Under the pieces are notes generated by a model. That model had not been told where the DNA came from. It saw only the letters and a list, made by a program, of their open reading frames with translations, and did no database searches. Positions 47,986 to 56,397 of a stretch of 64,000 bases of DNA are shown here, piece by piece. The DNA is taken from contig NZ_LITT01000063.1 in NCBI RefSeq assembly GCF_001636845.1, positions 1 through 64,000 on the forward strand. Reading direction: 5' to 3'. The DNA comes from Clostridium ljungdahlii. Lineage in GTDB: Bacteria > Bacillota > Clostridia > Clostridiales > Clostridiaceae. Every line of letters begins with the position of its first letter. Positions within the stretch are counted from its first letter, which is position 1. A program made the position numbers and the translations under genes.

Positions 47986-49884
47986 ATGTTAAAAGATCTA
48001 GTGTATGTAGTGCCTAAAGAAACGCACTCAGAGGAAAATTTAAAGAAAATGCTAACTGCACATTCAGAAATAAAATTTGTGTCCCTTATAGGTATAGATC
48101 TTTCTGGTAACAACACTGATGAGAAAATCCCTATTGAGGTCTTTTTGAAAGATATAAATGGCTTTTTAAATGGAGCAATTCAAACTGACGGTTCATCTGT
48201 AGTTCTTCCAGGAATAGCAACACTAAACAATGCAAAAGTAGATATGTTGCCTGATCTTGATGTAAATTGGTATATAGAATACAATGAAGAAAATGTTGAC
48301 CTTGAAACAAATAAGCCTGTTGGAACACTGAGAATTCCTTGTTTCCTATATCATGAAAACAAAGCAGTAGATTCTAGATATGCTTTAAAAAATTGTGTAG
48401 AACATTTCACATCAAATCTCTTAGACTTATTTAAAAAATACCCTAGTACCATATCATCTTTTGGAATAAAATACGAGGATATAGATGATGTAATTGCTAC
48501 TTGTGCTACAGAACTAGAATTTTGGGTAATGACACCTAACGATAAAGCACACACTGAAGAATTATTCACATCTCAGGAACTTCAAGAACAATATTGGACT
48601 AGAACAAAAGGTATAGTAAAAACAGCCTTAGAAGAAACTCTATTAAATATGAACTTATACGGTTTAAAGCCTGAAATGGGACATAAAGAAGTCGGCGGTG
48701 TAAAAGCTAAAGTAGATAAATCAGGAAGCTTCAATCATGTAATGGAACAATTAGAAATAGACTGGAAATACTGTACTGCTGTTCAAGCAGCAGATAATGA
48801 ATTACTTGTAAAGAATATAGTTGAAGAAACTTTTAGAAGCAATGGATTAGATGTTACTTTCCTTGCTAAGCCTATTGAAGGGGTAGCTGGCAGCGGAGAA
48901 CATACCCATATAGGAATAGCATTAAAACTTAAAGATGGTAAAGTTATAAATCTATTTTCTTCTACTAAAGAACACTTCTTAAGTATTTTTGGATATGCTT
49001 CTGTAATGGGAATACTTAAAAACTACGAAGTTATAAATCCTTTTGTTTCTAACACTACTGATTCCCTCAGAAGATTAAAACCTGGATTTGAAGCACCTAT
49101 ATGTATAGTAACTTCCCTAGGTCATTCTGCAGAGATTCCTTCAAGAAACAGAACTGTACTTATAGGAGTTATAAGAGATTCTGCAAATCCTTTAGCTACA
49201 AGATTTGAATTAAGAGCTCCAAATCCTCATACAAATACCTATTTAGCTGTAACTACATTATATTTAGCTATGATGGACGGAATAAAATATGCGGTTACAA
49301 ATGAAAAAACAGAAGATGACTTATTAAAGGAACTTTCAAAGAAAGCTGAAGATGATGCAGATTATTTGGAAAAGGGAAGGGCATATAGAAGTGAGGAAAA
49401 TGTATTTGAATCCTTTACTGATGAAGAAAGAGTAAGATTATTTGGTACAGCCCCTGCAACTGTATATGAAAATCTCAGTGCTCTTGATAAATACCCAGAG
49501 AAAAAAGCTGTCCTAACTGCAGAAGGTGTATTGGACGATAAATTAATAAACAGCTTTAGATTAGGAGCTACAACTAGATGGCTAATAGAACTAAATCATA
49601 GAATATTAAATGATTACTCCAATGAAATAAGAGATTGTAAGATGTTACATTCCATAGATAAAGCTTTAGACCTAGATGTAGCTAATTGGCAAAAAATAAA
49701 TGACTTAAGATATTACTTAATGAAAGATTCATATTCTAAAAAAAGCTTATTCACTAGAATAAAACTTGCATCAGAAGCTGGAGATTACGAAGAAGTATCT
49801 AAACTTCAAATAGAAGCTGAAGAAAAAATTAGTGAACTCAAAGATTTATACTCAAGTTATAAGAAAAATTTATTGGATATCTAA
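47986..49884 (+). CDS. glnA: Glutamine synthetase family protein, long clostridial form
   Basis: 632 aa, much longer than type I enzymes (about 440-470) and shorter than typical type III (over 700). The order of GS motifs is kept: beta-grasp with TDGSSVVLPG (about 67-76), catalytic barrel start CATELEFW (173-180), MGHKEVGGVKAK, ammonia/ATP loop GSGEHTHIG (302-310), LKPGFEAP, SRNRTVLIG, and RFELRAPNPHTNTYLA. About 150 extra residues follow the barrel. It presumably makes glutamine from glutamate, ATP and ammonium; the type is not certain. Strong AGGAGGAA ribosome site; terminator follows. Confidence 0.82.
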   Translation: MLKDLVYVVPKETHSEENLKKMLTAHSEIKFVSLIGIDLSGNNTDEKIPIEVFLKDINGFLNGAIQTDGSSVVLPGIATLNNAKVDMLPDLDVNWYIEYNEENVDLETNKPVGTLRIPCFLYHENKAVDSRYALKNCVEHFTSNLLDLFKKYPSTISSFGIKYEDIDDVIATCATELEFWVMTPNDKAHTEELFTSQELQEQYWTRTKGIVKTALEETLLNMNLYGLKPEMGHKEVGGVKAKVDKSGSFNHVMEQLEIDWKYCTAVQAADNELLVKNIVEETFRSNGLDVTFLAKPIEGVAGSGEHTHIGIALKLKDGKVINLFSSTKEHFLSIFGYASVMGILKNYEVINPFVSNTTDSLRRLKPGFEAPICIVTSLGHSAEIPSRNRTVLIGVIRDSANPLATRFELRAPNPHTNTYLAVTTLYLAMMDGIKYAVTNEKTEDDLLKELSKKAEDDADYLEKGRAYRSEENVFESFTDEERVRLFGTAPATVYENLSALDKYPEKKAVLTAEGVLDDKLINSFRLGATTRWLIELNHRILNDYSNEIRDCKMLHSIDKALDLDVANWQKINDLRYYLMKDSYSKKSLFTRIKLASEAGDYEEVSKLQIEAEEKISELKDLYSSYKKNLLDI

Positions 49885-49939
49885 ATATCAATGAATCTTA
49901 CTTAGTGGGAGTGTTATAGTAGGTAGCCATCAGATAAAG

Positions 49940-49971
49940 AAGGTAGTAAGCTTAAAGTTTACTACCTTTTT
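49940..49971 (+). terminator. terminator of glnA
   Basis: AAGGTAGTAA, 9-nt loop, TTACTACCTT, then TTT, about 55 nt after the stop. Confidence 0.85.
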
Positions 49972-49983
49972 AATCAAATTATA

Positions 49984-50532
49984 TTAAAAATCCCTTAAAG
50001 GGAAATTTTTTATAAGTGTTTCCTTTCTATTGCTTATAGGCTTCCAAAGTGCTATTCTATCTATTCGAGCCATTTTATAAATTTCATCTTTTTTTCCATT
50101 ATTACAAGCTGAAACATACTCTTTGGATGCCAATTCCTTAATGGAGTAATTCGTATTTGCAAGTACAGTATGTAAGCCCCAATCGTTTCCATTCTCTCTA
50201 ACATCAAACTTATAAAGTTTTAAAGTTTCATTTATCTGTCTTGCAAGCCTTATTACATATCCTTTATTTTCTACCTTTAAATTAACAGACTTATAAGATT
50301 GATTAAAACAAATAGCTTCATTCACTTTTACTTTAAACTTCTTATAAGGTTTTAATATATCAGAAACAATCTTAGTAAATTTCTCTATATCTGGATTTTC
50401 CACAGCTCCAAGAGTTATATGTAAAGGTGGTATATTCTTATACAATCTATACTTTCTACATATATTCCTTTGTATATGCTCAATATAAGAATAGGAATCC
50501 TTATCAAACAAAGCTACTAAATAATATTTCAT
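49984..50532 (-). CDS. 2H phosphoesterase (2'-5' RNA ligase-like)
   Basis: 182 aa with the two-repeat 2H fold. The first motif PLHITLG gives H38 and T40. The second, GLHTVLA, gives H121 but valine at the +2 position where threonine or serine is usual. Such proteins act on 2'-5' or cyclic phosphate bonds in RNA or small nucleotides; bacterial roles are mostly open. GGGGGATTGAGAAAATA precedes the ATG. It converges with glnA and is divergent from the DUF1540 gene. Confidence 0.78.
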   Translation of the reverse strand: MKYYLVALFDKDSYSYIEHIQRNICRKYRLYKNIPPLHITLGAVENPDIEKFTKIVSDILKPYKKFKVKVNEAICFNQSYKSVNLKVENKGYVIRLARQINETLKLYKFDVRENGNDWGLHTVLANTNYSIKELASKEYVSACNNGKKDEIYKMARIDRIALWKPISNRKETLIKNFPLRDF

Positions 50533-50698
50533 TATTTTCTCAATCCCCCAAATTAATTTTACAAAAATGTATAGTATGTAACTAACATTATATCACATAA
50601 TTATTATTCTTATAGCATTAAAAATTACCAGTAATTATAGGTATATAAAATATGTCTAAGTGTAAAAATACTAATGTTATAAAATTTACAAAAAGAAA

Positions 50699-50749
50699 GA
50701 GGTGAAATCCTGCTTTAAAATATATTTATCTTTTAAAAGCAGGTATATT
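50699..50749 (+). promoter_or_regulatory. Shine-Dalgarno site separated from its start by a hairpin (DUF1540 gene)
   Basis: GAGGTGA (50699-50705) is followed by a hairpin (CCTGCTTT 50709-50716 with AAAGCAGG 50736-50743, plus four inner A-T pairs past a bulge) and then TATATT-ATG. In linear form the spacing is 44 nt; with the hairpin folded out it is 9 nt, the normal range. The same arrangement occurs at 53670-53712. Confidence 0.6.
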
Positions 50750-50917
50750 ATGAATAATACTGAAAATAATAGTATTGGATGTATAGTAAACGAATGCAGA
50801 TTTCATGCAAAGAATACAAATTATTGCACTCTCGACAAAATAGAAGTTACAAAGCATGAATCTATGGCTAAAGACGTACAATGTACTGACTGTGGTAGTT
50901 TTATGAAACAAGAATAA
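50750..50917 (+). CDS. DUF1540 small cysteine-rich protein
   Basis: 55 aa, two cysteine groups: CIVNECRFHAKNTNYC and CTDCGSF. This is the DUF1540 pattern, a likely zinc-binding mini-protein of unknown function, common in clostridia and often linked to spores. The frame is open to a GTG at 50702, which overlaps the ribosome site and would add 16 residues foreign to the family; I reject it. Translation probably depends on the hairpin just before the ATG. Confidence 0.85.
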   Translation: MNNTENNSIGCIVNECRFHAKNTNYCTLDKIEVTKHESMAKDVQCTDCGSFMKQE

Positions 50918-50969
50918 TTATTCTCCACAGTATCTACCTGAAACAATAAAAACTTAAAACAATTCCACC

Positions 50970-51002
50970 AGCCCAGCTTTGTCATTAAAGCTGGGCTTTA
51001 AT
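50970..51002 (+). terminator. terminator after the DUF1540 gene
   Basis: AGCCCAGCTTT, 6-nt loop, exact complement, then TTAATTT. Confidence 0.85.
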
Positions 51003-51177
51003 TTAAAAAATAATTAATTTCATTTGTATTATAATTTAAGAGTATCATTCATATTTTCAAATTTTATGTTAAAATAACACAAAATTATGATATAATAAAT
51101 TTTGTGTAATATGAATTAAATTTGAGATTTTCTAAACTTTATATAAATATAAATTTGTGATAAGGATGGATACGTGA

Positions 51178-52440
51178 ATGGATAAATTGGTAATTAATGG
51201 TGGAAGGCCTCTTTCCGGTTCTATAGAAATTAACGGTGCAAAAAATGCTGCTGTAGCAATATTACCGGCATCAATAATGGCCAGTAAAGGATTATGCTCA
51301 ATTGATAATATACCTAATATAGAAGACGTCCACTGCATAGAAAGAATTCTTGAAAGTTTAGGCTGCGAAATAAAAACAGGTAAAAATTCAGTAGTAATTA
51401 ATAGTACTACTATAAATAGTATAGATGCAAACACTGATGATGTACGAAAAATGAGGGCTTCTTATTATCTAATAGGCGCACTGCTGGGCAGATTTAAAAA
51501 AGCCAGGGTTGAACTACCAGGAGGATGCCCTATAGGGGTTAGACCTATAGATCAGCATATAAAAGGATTTGAAGCTTTGGGTGCTCAAGTTAAAATTAAA
51601 CACGGTTGTGTACTAGTAGAAGCTAAAAAGTTGATTGGAACAAGTATATTTTTTGACGTAGTAAGCGTAGGGGCCACTATAAATGTAATGTTAGCTGCTG
51701 CCCTTGCAGAAGGCGTAACTACTTTAGAGAATGTAGCAAAGGAACCCCACGTAGTAGATGTAGCAAATTTCTTAAATAGCATGGGAGCAAATATAAAAGG
51801 TGCAGGCACTGATATAATAAGAATAGTAGGGGTTAAAGAACTAAAAGGCTGCTCCTATAGTGTTATACCAGATCAAATAGAGGCTGGTACATATATGATT
51901 GCAGCCGCAGCCTGCGGTGGAGAAGTAGTTGTCCAAAATGTTATACCTAAGCACCTGGAGTCTATATCAGCAAAACTTATAGAAATGGGAGCTGAGGTAA
52001 TAGAAGATGGTGATTCTGTTACTGTAAAATCAAGTGGAAAATTAAAGGGCGTAAATATAAAAACCCAACCTTACCCTGGATTTCCTACAGATGTACAACA
52101 ACCTTTAAGTACTCTTTTAACCGTAGCGGAAGGAAGAAGCATTATAAATGAAAGTATATGGGAAAGTAGATTTAAGCATGTAGATGAGCTCAAAAAAATG
52201 GGTGCTAATATTAAAGTAGAAGGTAGAACCGCTATTATAGATGGCGTAAGTAAGCTCAGTGGAGCTATTGTAAAAGCAACAGACTTGAGAGCTGGTGCTG
52301 CAATGGTTATAGCTGGCCTTATTGCCGAGGGTACTACTGAAGTTTTGAGTATTAAGCACATTGATAGAGGATACCCCAATATAGAAGATAAATTTAGAGC
52401 TCTAGGTGCCGATATAAAGAGAGTATCTTATTCTGAGTAA
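51178..52440 (+). CDS. murA: UDP-N-acetylglucosamine 1-carboxyvinyltransferase (MurA)
   Basis: First committed step of peptidoglycan: transfers enolpyruvate from PEP to UDP-GlcNAc. 420 aa. [13 protein letters not shown] at the N-terminus carries the conserved K-N pair, and the catalytic loop cysteine C117 lies in [11 protein letters not shown], so the protein should be sensitive to fosfomycin. Many clostridia carry two murA genes; I cannot tell which this is. AAGGATGGATACGTGA precedes the ATG. It starts a run murA-yycJ-CxxH gene with short gaps. Confidence 0.95.
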   Translation: MDKLVINGGRPLSGSIEINGAKNAAVAILPASIMASKGLCSIDNIPNIEDVHCIERILESLGCEIKTGKNSVVINSTTINSIDANTDDVRKMRASYYLIGALLGRFKKARVELPGGCPIGVRPIDQHIKGFEALGAQVKIKHGCVLVEAKKLIGTSIFFDVVSVGATINVMLAAALAEGVTTLENVAKEPHVVDVANFLNSMGANIKGAGTDIIRIVGVKELKGCSYSVIPDQIEAGTYMIAAAACGGEVVVQNVIPKHLESISAKLIEMGAEVIEDGDSVTVKSSGKLKGVNIKTQPYPGFPTDVQQPLSTLLTVAEGRSIINESIWESRFKHVDELKKMGANIKVEGRTAIIDGVSKLSGAIVKATDLRAGAAMVIAGLIAEGTTEVLSIKHIDRGYPNIEDKFRALGADIKRVSYSE

Positions 52441-52469
52441 TACAAATATTATTAATAGGGAGATTTATT

Positions 52470-53255
52470 ATGATTTTTTGTCCTTTATACAGCGGCAGCA
52501 GTGGAAATTCCATATTTATAGCATCTGATAATGCTAAAATTCTGATAGATGCAGGACTTTCTGGTAAAAGTATAGAAAATGCTCTTTTAAAAATTGGACA
52601 TAAGCCAAATGATATAGACGCCATACTAGTTACCCATGAACACAGTGACCATATTAAAGGTGTAGGTGTGTTATCTAGGAAATATGATATACCTATATAT
52701 GCAAATAACCTTACCTGGAAAGCCATGTTAAAATCTATAGGCAAGATAAAAGAGCATAATATTAAAATAATCTATGACAATTATATAAACATAAAAGACA
52801 TGGACATAGTAAGTTATAGTATATCCCATGATGCTGCAGATCCTTATGGATATGCAATTAACTGTGAGAACAAGAAAGCATGTGTAGCAACAGACTTAGG
52901 ATTTATATCAGATGACATCAAGGATATATTAAAAGATTCAGATTTAATTCTTTTAGAAAGTAACCACGATGTAGAAATGTTAAAGTTTGGACCTTATCCC
53001 TATGATTTAAAAAGGAGAATTCTAAGTAAAGTAGGTCACTTATCTAATGATGACTGTGGAATGGTCATCCCAGACATTTTAAATGGAAAATTCAAAAAAA
53101 TTATTTTAGGACATTTAAGTAAAATAAATAATTATCCTGAATTGGCCTATGAAACTGTAACAAATAGTTTAAGAGAATGTGGAATTAAATTAAATACTGA
53201 TGTAAGCATATCCATGGCAAGACGTGATCAACCCAGCAATTATATAAGCTTTTAA
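52470..53255 (+). CDS. yycJ: Metallo-beta-lactamase-fold hydrolase, YycJ family
   Basis: 261 aa. Metal-binding HEHSDHIKG (56-64), further ligands around SHDAADPYGY and LESNHD. The N-terminal PLYSGSSGNSIFI is the YycJ signature. YycJ/WalJ is linked to the WalRK cell-wall regulon in Bacillus and has been tied to DNA repair as a 5'-3' exonuclease-type enzyme. Here it follows murA by 29 nt and precedes the CxxH/CxxC gene, its usual partner. Start supported by AGGGAG. Confidence 0.9.
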   Translation: MIFCPLYSGSSGNSIFIASDNAKILIDAGLSGKSIENALLKIGHKPNDIDAILVTHEHSDHIKGVGVLSRKYDIPIYANNLTWKAMLKSIGKIKEHNIKIIYDNYINIKDMDIVSYSISHDAADPYGYAINCENKKACVATDLGFISDDIKDILKDSDLILLESNHDVEMLKFGPYPYDLKRRILSKVGHLSNDDCGMVIPDILNGKFKKIILGHLSKINNYPELAYETVTNSLRECGIKLNTDVSISMARRDQPSNYISF

Positions 53256-53317
53256 AAGTATGGGAAGATTTTATACAGTTAATTTTGCCTTGTGAAAACT
53301 GTCAGGAGTGATATAAG

Positions 53318-53479
53318 ATGGAAAGAGAAACTACATATTGCTGTGATCATCATATTGACATAGCTTTTGATGACTTTTTGGTGGATAATGAAACTTTTCC
53401 CTATTTGGTAAATATAACAGGTCATAAGTGTACTTATTGCAGCAGAGAAGCCACTTACGCCTTAAAATCAAAACCTTAA
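53318..53479 (+). CDS. CxxH/CxxC protein (BA_5709 family)
   Basis: A 53-aa gene: MERETTYCCDHHID, then HKCTYCSREATYALKSKP. The paired CCDHH and CTYC groups suggest a small zinc-binding fold. This family is known to sit next to YycJ, which is exactly the case here (62 nt after the yycJ stop). GGAG lies nine bases before the ATG at 53318. Function unknown. Confidence 0.85.
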   Translation: MERETTYCCDHHIDIAFDDFLVDNETFPYLVNITGHKCTYCSREATYALKSKP

Positions 53480-53669
53480 AAAGGAATTGCAAAATATAAT
53501 AATTTTTATTATAATACGTCAGTATAGGTTTTTTATTAAAAAGATTTTTAACTTAGACAAAATATTTAAAATAGAAGATAAATGTGGTGACTTTAGACAA
53601 AGGCTGGCATTGTATTAATACAAATCAGCCCTTAAGTTAGAACACCTATATATTTATCTGTAGTTTGAA

Positions 53670-53712
53670 GGGAGGTACTGCTGTAAAAAAAATGTATACA
53701 GCAGGATAAATT
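53670..53712 (+). promoter_or_regulatory. Shine-Dalgarno site separated from its start by a hairpin (SEC-C gene)
   Basis: GGGAGG (53670-53675), then CTGCTGTA (53678-53685), an 11-nt loop, TACAGCAG (53697-53704), then GATAAATT-ATG. Linear spacing is 37 nt; with the hairpin folded out it is 10 nt. A five-codon frame (MYTAG, ATG at 53692) lies across the loop and ends just before the true start. Same arrangement as at 50699-50749, and both stems use CTGCT/AGCAG. Confidence 0.6.
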
Positions 53713-54213
53713 ATGAGTTTGTATGAAGATTGGACAAATATGGTTGTAAATTTTGTAAAGGCAAAAGGTGAGGCTGCCTTTTGGAAAGAATATGGCTCAA
53801 TTGAAAAAAATATTTATACAAAAATTTTATCTGAACATGAGGGCACTATAGATGGAGCTATAAAAAATTTAGCAAAAAAATTTGAAACTTCAGAAGTATT
53901 TTTTATGGGATTTTTAGATGGAATAAATGACAGTCTTGAAAAACCTTTAGTTCTTGAAGACTTAAAGGTAGATTCAAAAATTGCTATAGAAATTAATTTT
54001 GAAAAATTGTACTTTAACATGTTAGATGCCAAAGCTGATTATCTGTATGATCTTCCTCAGTGGGAGTCTATATTTTCAAATCAAAAAAGAAGAGAAATAC
54101 ATAAACAATGGGTTTCTTCTAAAACCATAGTAAATAAAACTAAGGTTGGTAGAAATGATCCTTGTCCATGCGGCAGCGGTAAAAAGTATAAACAGTGCTG
54201 TGGCAAAAAATAA
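53713..54213 (+). CDS. SEC-C motif protein
   Basis: 166 aa. The C-terminal 20 residues, [19 protein letters not shown], form a SEC-C zinc-binding motif as at the end of SecA, where it contacts SecB or ribosomes. The helical N-terminal part (1-145) has no family I recognise beyond other clostridial SEC-C proteins. It could work in translation or protein traffic; that is inference from the motif. Its start is set behind the hairpin described at 53670-53712, and no closer ribosome site exists. Confidence 0.82.
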   Translation: MSLYEDWTNMVVNFVKAKGEAAFWKEYGSIEKNIYTKILSEHEGTIDGAIKNLAKKFETSEVFFMGFLDGINDSLEKPLVLEDLKVDSKIAIEINFEKLYFNMLDAKADYLYDLPQWESIFSNQKRREIHKQWVSSKTIVNKTKVGRNDPCPCGSGKKYKQCCGKK

Positions 54214-54236
54214 GCATATGATTTTCATGTTTAATT

Positions 54237-54264
54237 TGGAGTAAGCTTTTTAAAGTTTGCTCCA
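54237..54264 (+). terminator. terminator after the SEC-C gene
   Basis: A 28-nt hairpin TGGAGTAAGC/GTTTGCTCCA (with G-U pairs), then TTTTTATT. Confidence 0.85.
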
Positions 54265-54336
54265 TTTTTATTATTATATTGTATGTATTATTATCAAATG
54301 AAACTTAAGTTTTCATAAAGGAGGGATTTTATAAAT

Positions 54337-56154
54337 ATGAAAAATAAAAAAGCTATACTAATAGTTTCAATTTTAGCAATTGCTCTTTTTACGTTTATTT
54401 ATTTTAATAGCCCACTCAAGTCTAATAAAAATCACCCCATAGTCACCGGGTCATTTATCCAGTTAGATCTAACTCAAAATTGGTCAGATAGTGATTGGAA
54501 GAAGGAACTAACATATCTAAAGCAAGACAAAATGAAGTATTTGGTGCTATCTGGTGTCTCCCAAACTAATGGCAACGTTACTAAGATTTCATATAAAAAT
54601 TCAAACACAAACTACCCGAAGTTATATCCTAACGTTGATCCTGTGGATTTATGCTTAAAAAATGCTGAAAAATTAAACATAAAAGTTTTTGTGGATACCA
54701 ACTATAACAATGAGTGGTGGCAAGTATCTCCGGAAAACTCCGTCTGGTTAAATTCTCAAATGGAAAGAAGCAGTCTTATAGCTGATGATTTATATAAGAA
54801 CTATCACCGTAAATATCCTAATGCCTTTTATGGATGGTACTTTCCCTATGAAGTAGATAATGCTAAATTTAATAAGTTCAATAAATATGACTATCTAATA
54901 AACGCTATAAATGTTCACCTTAAAACTCTTAGTGAAAGAAAAGAGCGTCTTCCTATTTTATTATCCCCTTTCATGAATTCATCTGCAGGTACTGCCAAAG
55001 AATATGAAGCAGATTGGAAATATGTTTTTTCAAAAACAAATTTTAGAAAAGGAGATATATTTTGCCCTCAAGATTGCGTAGGAAGTGGCAGACTAAAACT
55101 AGAAGAAGTTAATTCATGGTATACTGCCCTTAGAAAAGCTGTAGATAGCAAACCTGGCATGTTATTTTGGGCCAACGTTGAAAACTTTGATTATGCCAAT
55201 AACTCCAGTGCACCTTTAGACAGGTTTTTAAAACAACTCACTTTGGAACAGCCCTGCGTGGATAATATAATATGTTTTTCTTACAGCCATTATTATAGTC
55301 CAAATAATATAGACAGTGGCTTTAATGAGGCATATTCTTATTATGTAAAAAAAGGCAAGCTTCCTATAAAAAAATTAGATATTCCTCAAAATTTAACTGT
55401 ATCAACTATAGAAAAAAATAAGTTTAAAATAGCCTGGTCGGCACCTAAAAACTCTAATAATATTTGCGGCTATGAAGTTTACAGAAACGGTACCCTAATT
55501 TCTCGTATTATGACCCAAAGGAAATATGGAGGTAATCCTCAATCTTTTACTAAAGCCATTACAGATATACCTTTACTACGGGGAGATACAAAACATTGTA
55601 CTTATGAAGTAAGATCTCTAGGTTTTTCGGGCAATGTATCAAAACCTTCAAAGTCTGCAGTAGCTGCAGTGGATTCTATAAAAAAGCTTCCAAACTTGCT
55701 TTCAAGAAATTGTACTTACACCTTGCTTCCTATGCCCCACGAAAATTACAATGATACAATGCTTAAAAAACTTACTGACGGAAAGTTTGCTTCTGTAAAT
55801 TCAGTAAAAGACAAAGCTTTGGTAGGTTGGTACACTAAACCCATAGATATAACTATAGATCTAGGAAGTTCAAAACAAGTGGAACAATTCATGGTAAGTT
55901 ATTTTAGAGACACAATTTCTTGGGCTGAACTTCCCGATAGAGCTTCTATTGCCGTATCTGAAGATGGTGTAAATTTTACCCCTGTAGGACTTTTTAGGAT
56001 TCCTTCTGTACCTTTTTCGGATAGATATGGTTCCAAATATCCACTATATTTAACTTTGTCCAGGCCTATAAATGCAAGATATGTAAAACTAACTTCTGTT
56101 ACTAAACCTAATTATTATACTTTTATAGATGAAGTTGAAGTGCGAAGTAACTAA
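54337..56154 (+). CDS. Secreted DUF4434-fibronectin III-discoidin protein
   Basis: 605 aa. N-terminal signal anchor (about 5-24). Residues about 38-325 resemble DUF4434, a TIM-barrel glycoside hydrolase-like domain (SFIQLDLTQNWSDSDWKKEL, YLVLSGVS, AFYGWYFPYEVD). A fibronectin III domain follows (about 347-440, PQNLTVSTIEKNKFKIAW), then an F5/8 type C or discoidin-like domain (about 455-603, ITIDLGSSKQVEQFMVSYF, RYVKLTS) that may bind carbohydrate. Likely an extracellular glycan-active enzyme; catalytic residues not assigned. AAAGGAGGG precedes the ATG; single gene. Confidence 0.8.
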   Translation: MKNKKAILIVSILAIALFTFIYFNSPLKSNKNHPIVTGSFIQLDLTQNWSDSDWKKELTYLKQDKMKYLVLSGVSQTNGNVTKISYKNSNTNYPKLYPNVDPVDLCLKNAEKLNIKVFVDTNYNNEWWQVSPENSVWLNSQMERSSLIADDLYKNYHRKYPNAFYGWYFPYEVDNAKFNKFNKYDYLINAINVHLKTLSERKERLPILLSPFMNSSAGTAKEYEADWKYVFSKTNFRKGDIFCPQDCVGSGRLKLEEVNSWYTALRKAVDSKPGMLFWANVENFDYANNSSAPLDRFLKQLTLEQPCVDNIICFSYSHYYSPNNIDSGFNEAYSYYVKKGKLPIKKLDIPQNLTVSTIEKNKFKIAWSAPKNSNNICGYEVYRNGTLISRIMTQRKYGGNPQSFTKAITDIPLLRGDTKHCTYEVRSLGFSGNVSKPSKSAVAAVDSIKKLPNLLSRNCTYTLLPMPHENYNDTMLKKLTDGKFASVNSVKDKALVGWYTKPIDITIDLGSSKQVEQFMVSYFRDTISWAELPDRASIAVSEDGVNFTPVGLFRIPSVPFSDRYGSKYPLYLTLSRPINARYVKLTSVTKPNYYTFIDEVEVRSN

Positions 56155-56192
56155 AAACACCGCTGTACATATGTTTAATGTAAATTTTTCGT

Positions 56193-56220
56193 TTGCATAC
56201 CTATTATATTATTGTATAAT
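56193..56220 (+). promoter_or_regulatory. promoter of asnS
   Basis: TTGCAT (56193-56198), 16 nt, TATAAT (56215-56220). The leader of about 170 nt has a broken hairpin ATCAGA..GAG / CTC..TCTGAT (about 56257-56283). It has no T-box core (GGNACCGCG), so asnS is not under T-box control here. Confidence 0.6.
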
Positions 56221-56397
56221 ATAATAGAATGTGACTAAATAACGATTCCTAAGCATCAGATAGAGTTAAAACTCCCTCTGATACCAAGAACCTATTTATA
56301 AAGTTCATGCTAATCTTAAAAACTGTGTATTCAGTTAATTCAATATTTTAAAGCAGTTATCAAAATTTAAAATACAACGTACCTATGGAGGAAAATT

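Noticed and set aside
56221-56397. T-box leader upstream of asnS
   Set aside because: The T-box core sequence and a competing terminator are both absent; only a weak broken hairpin is seen.
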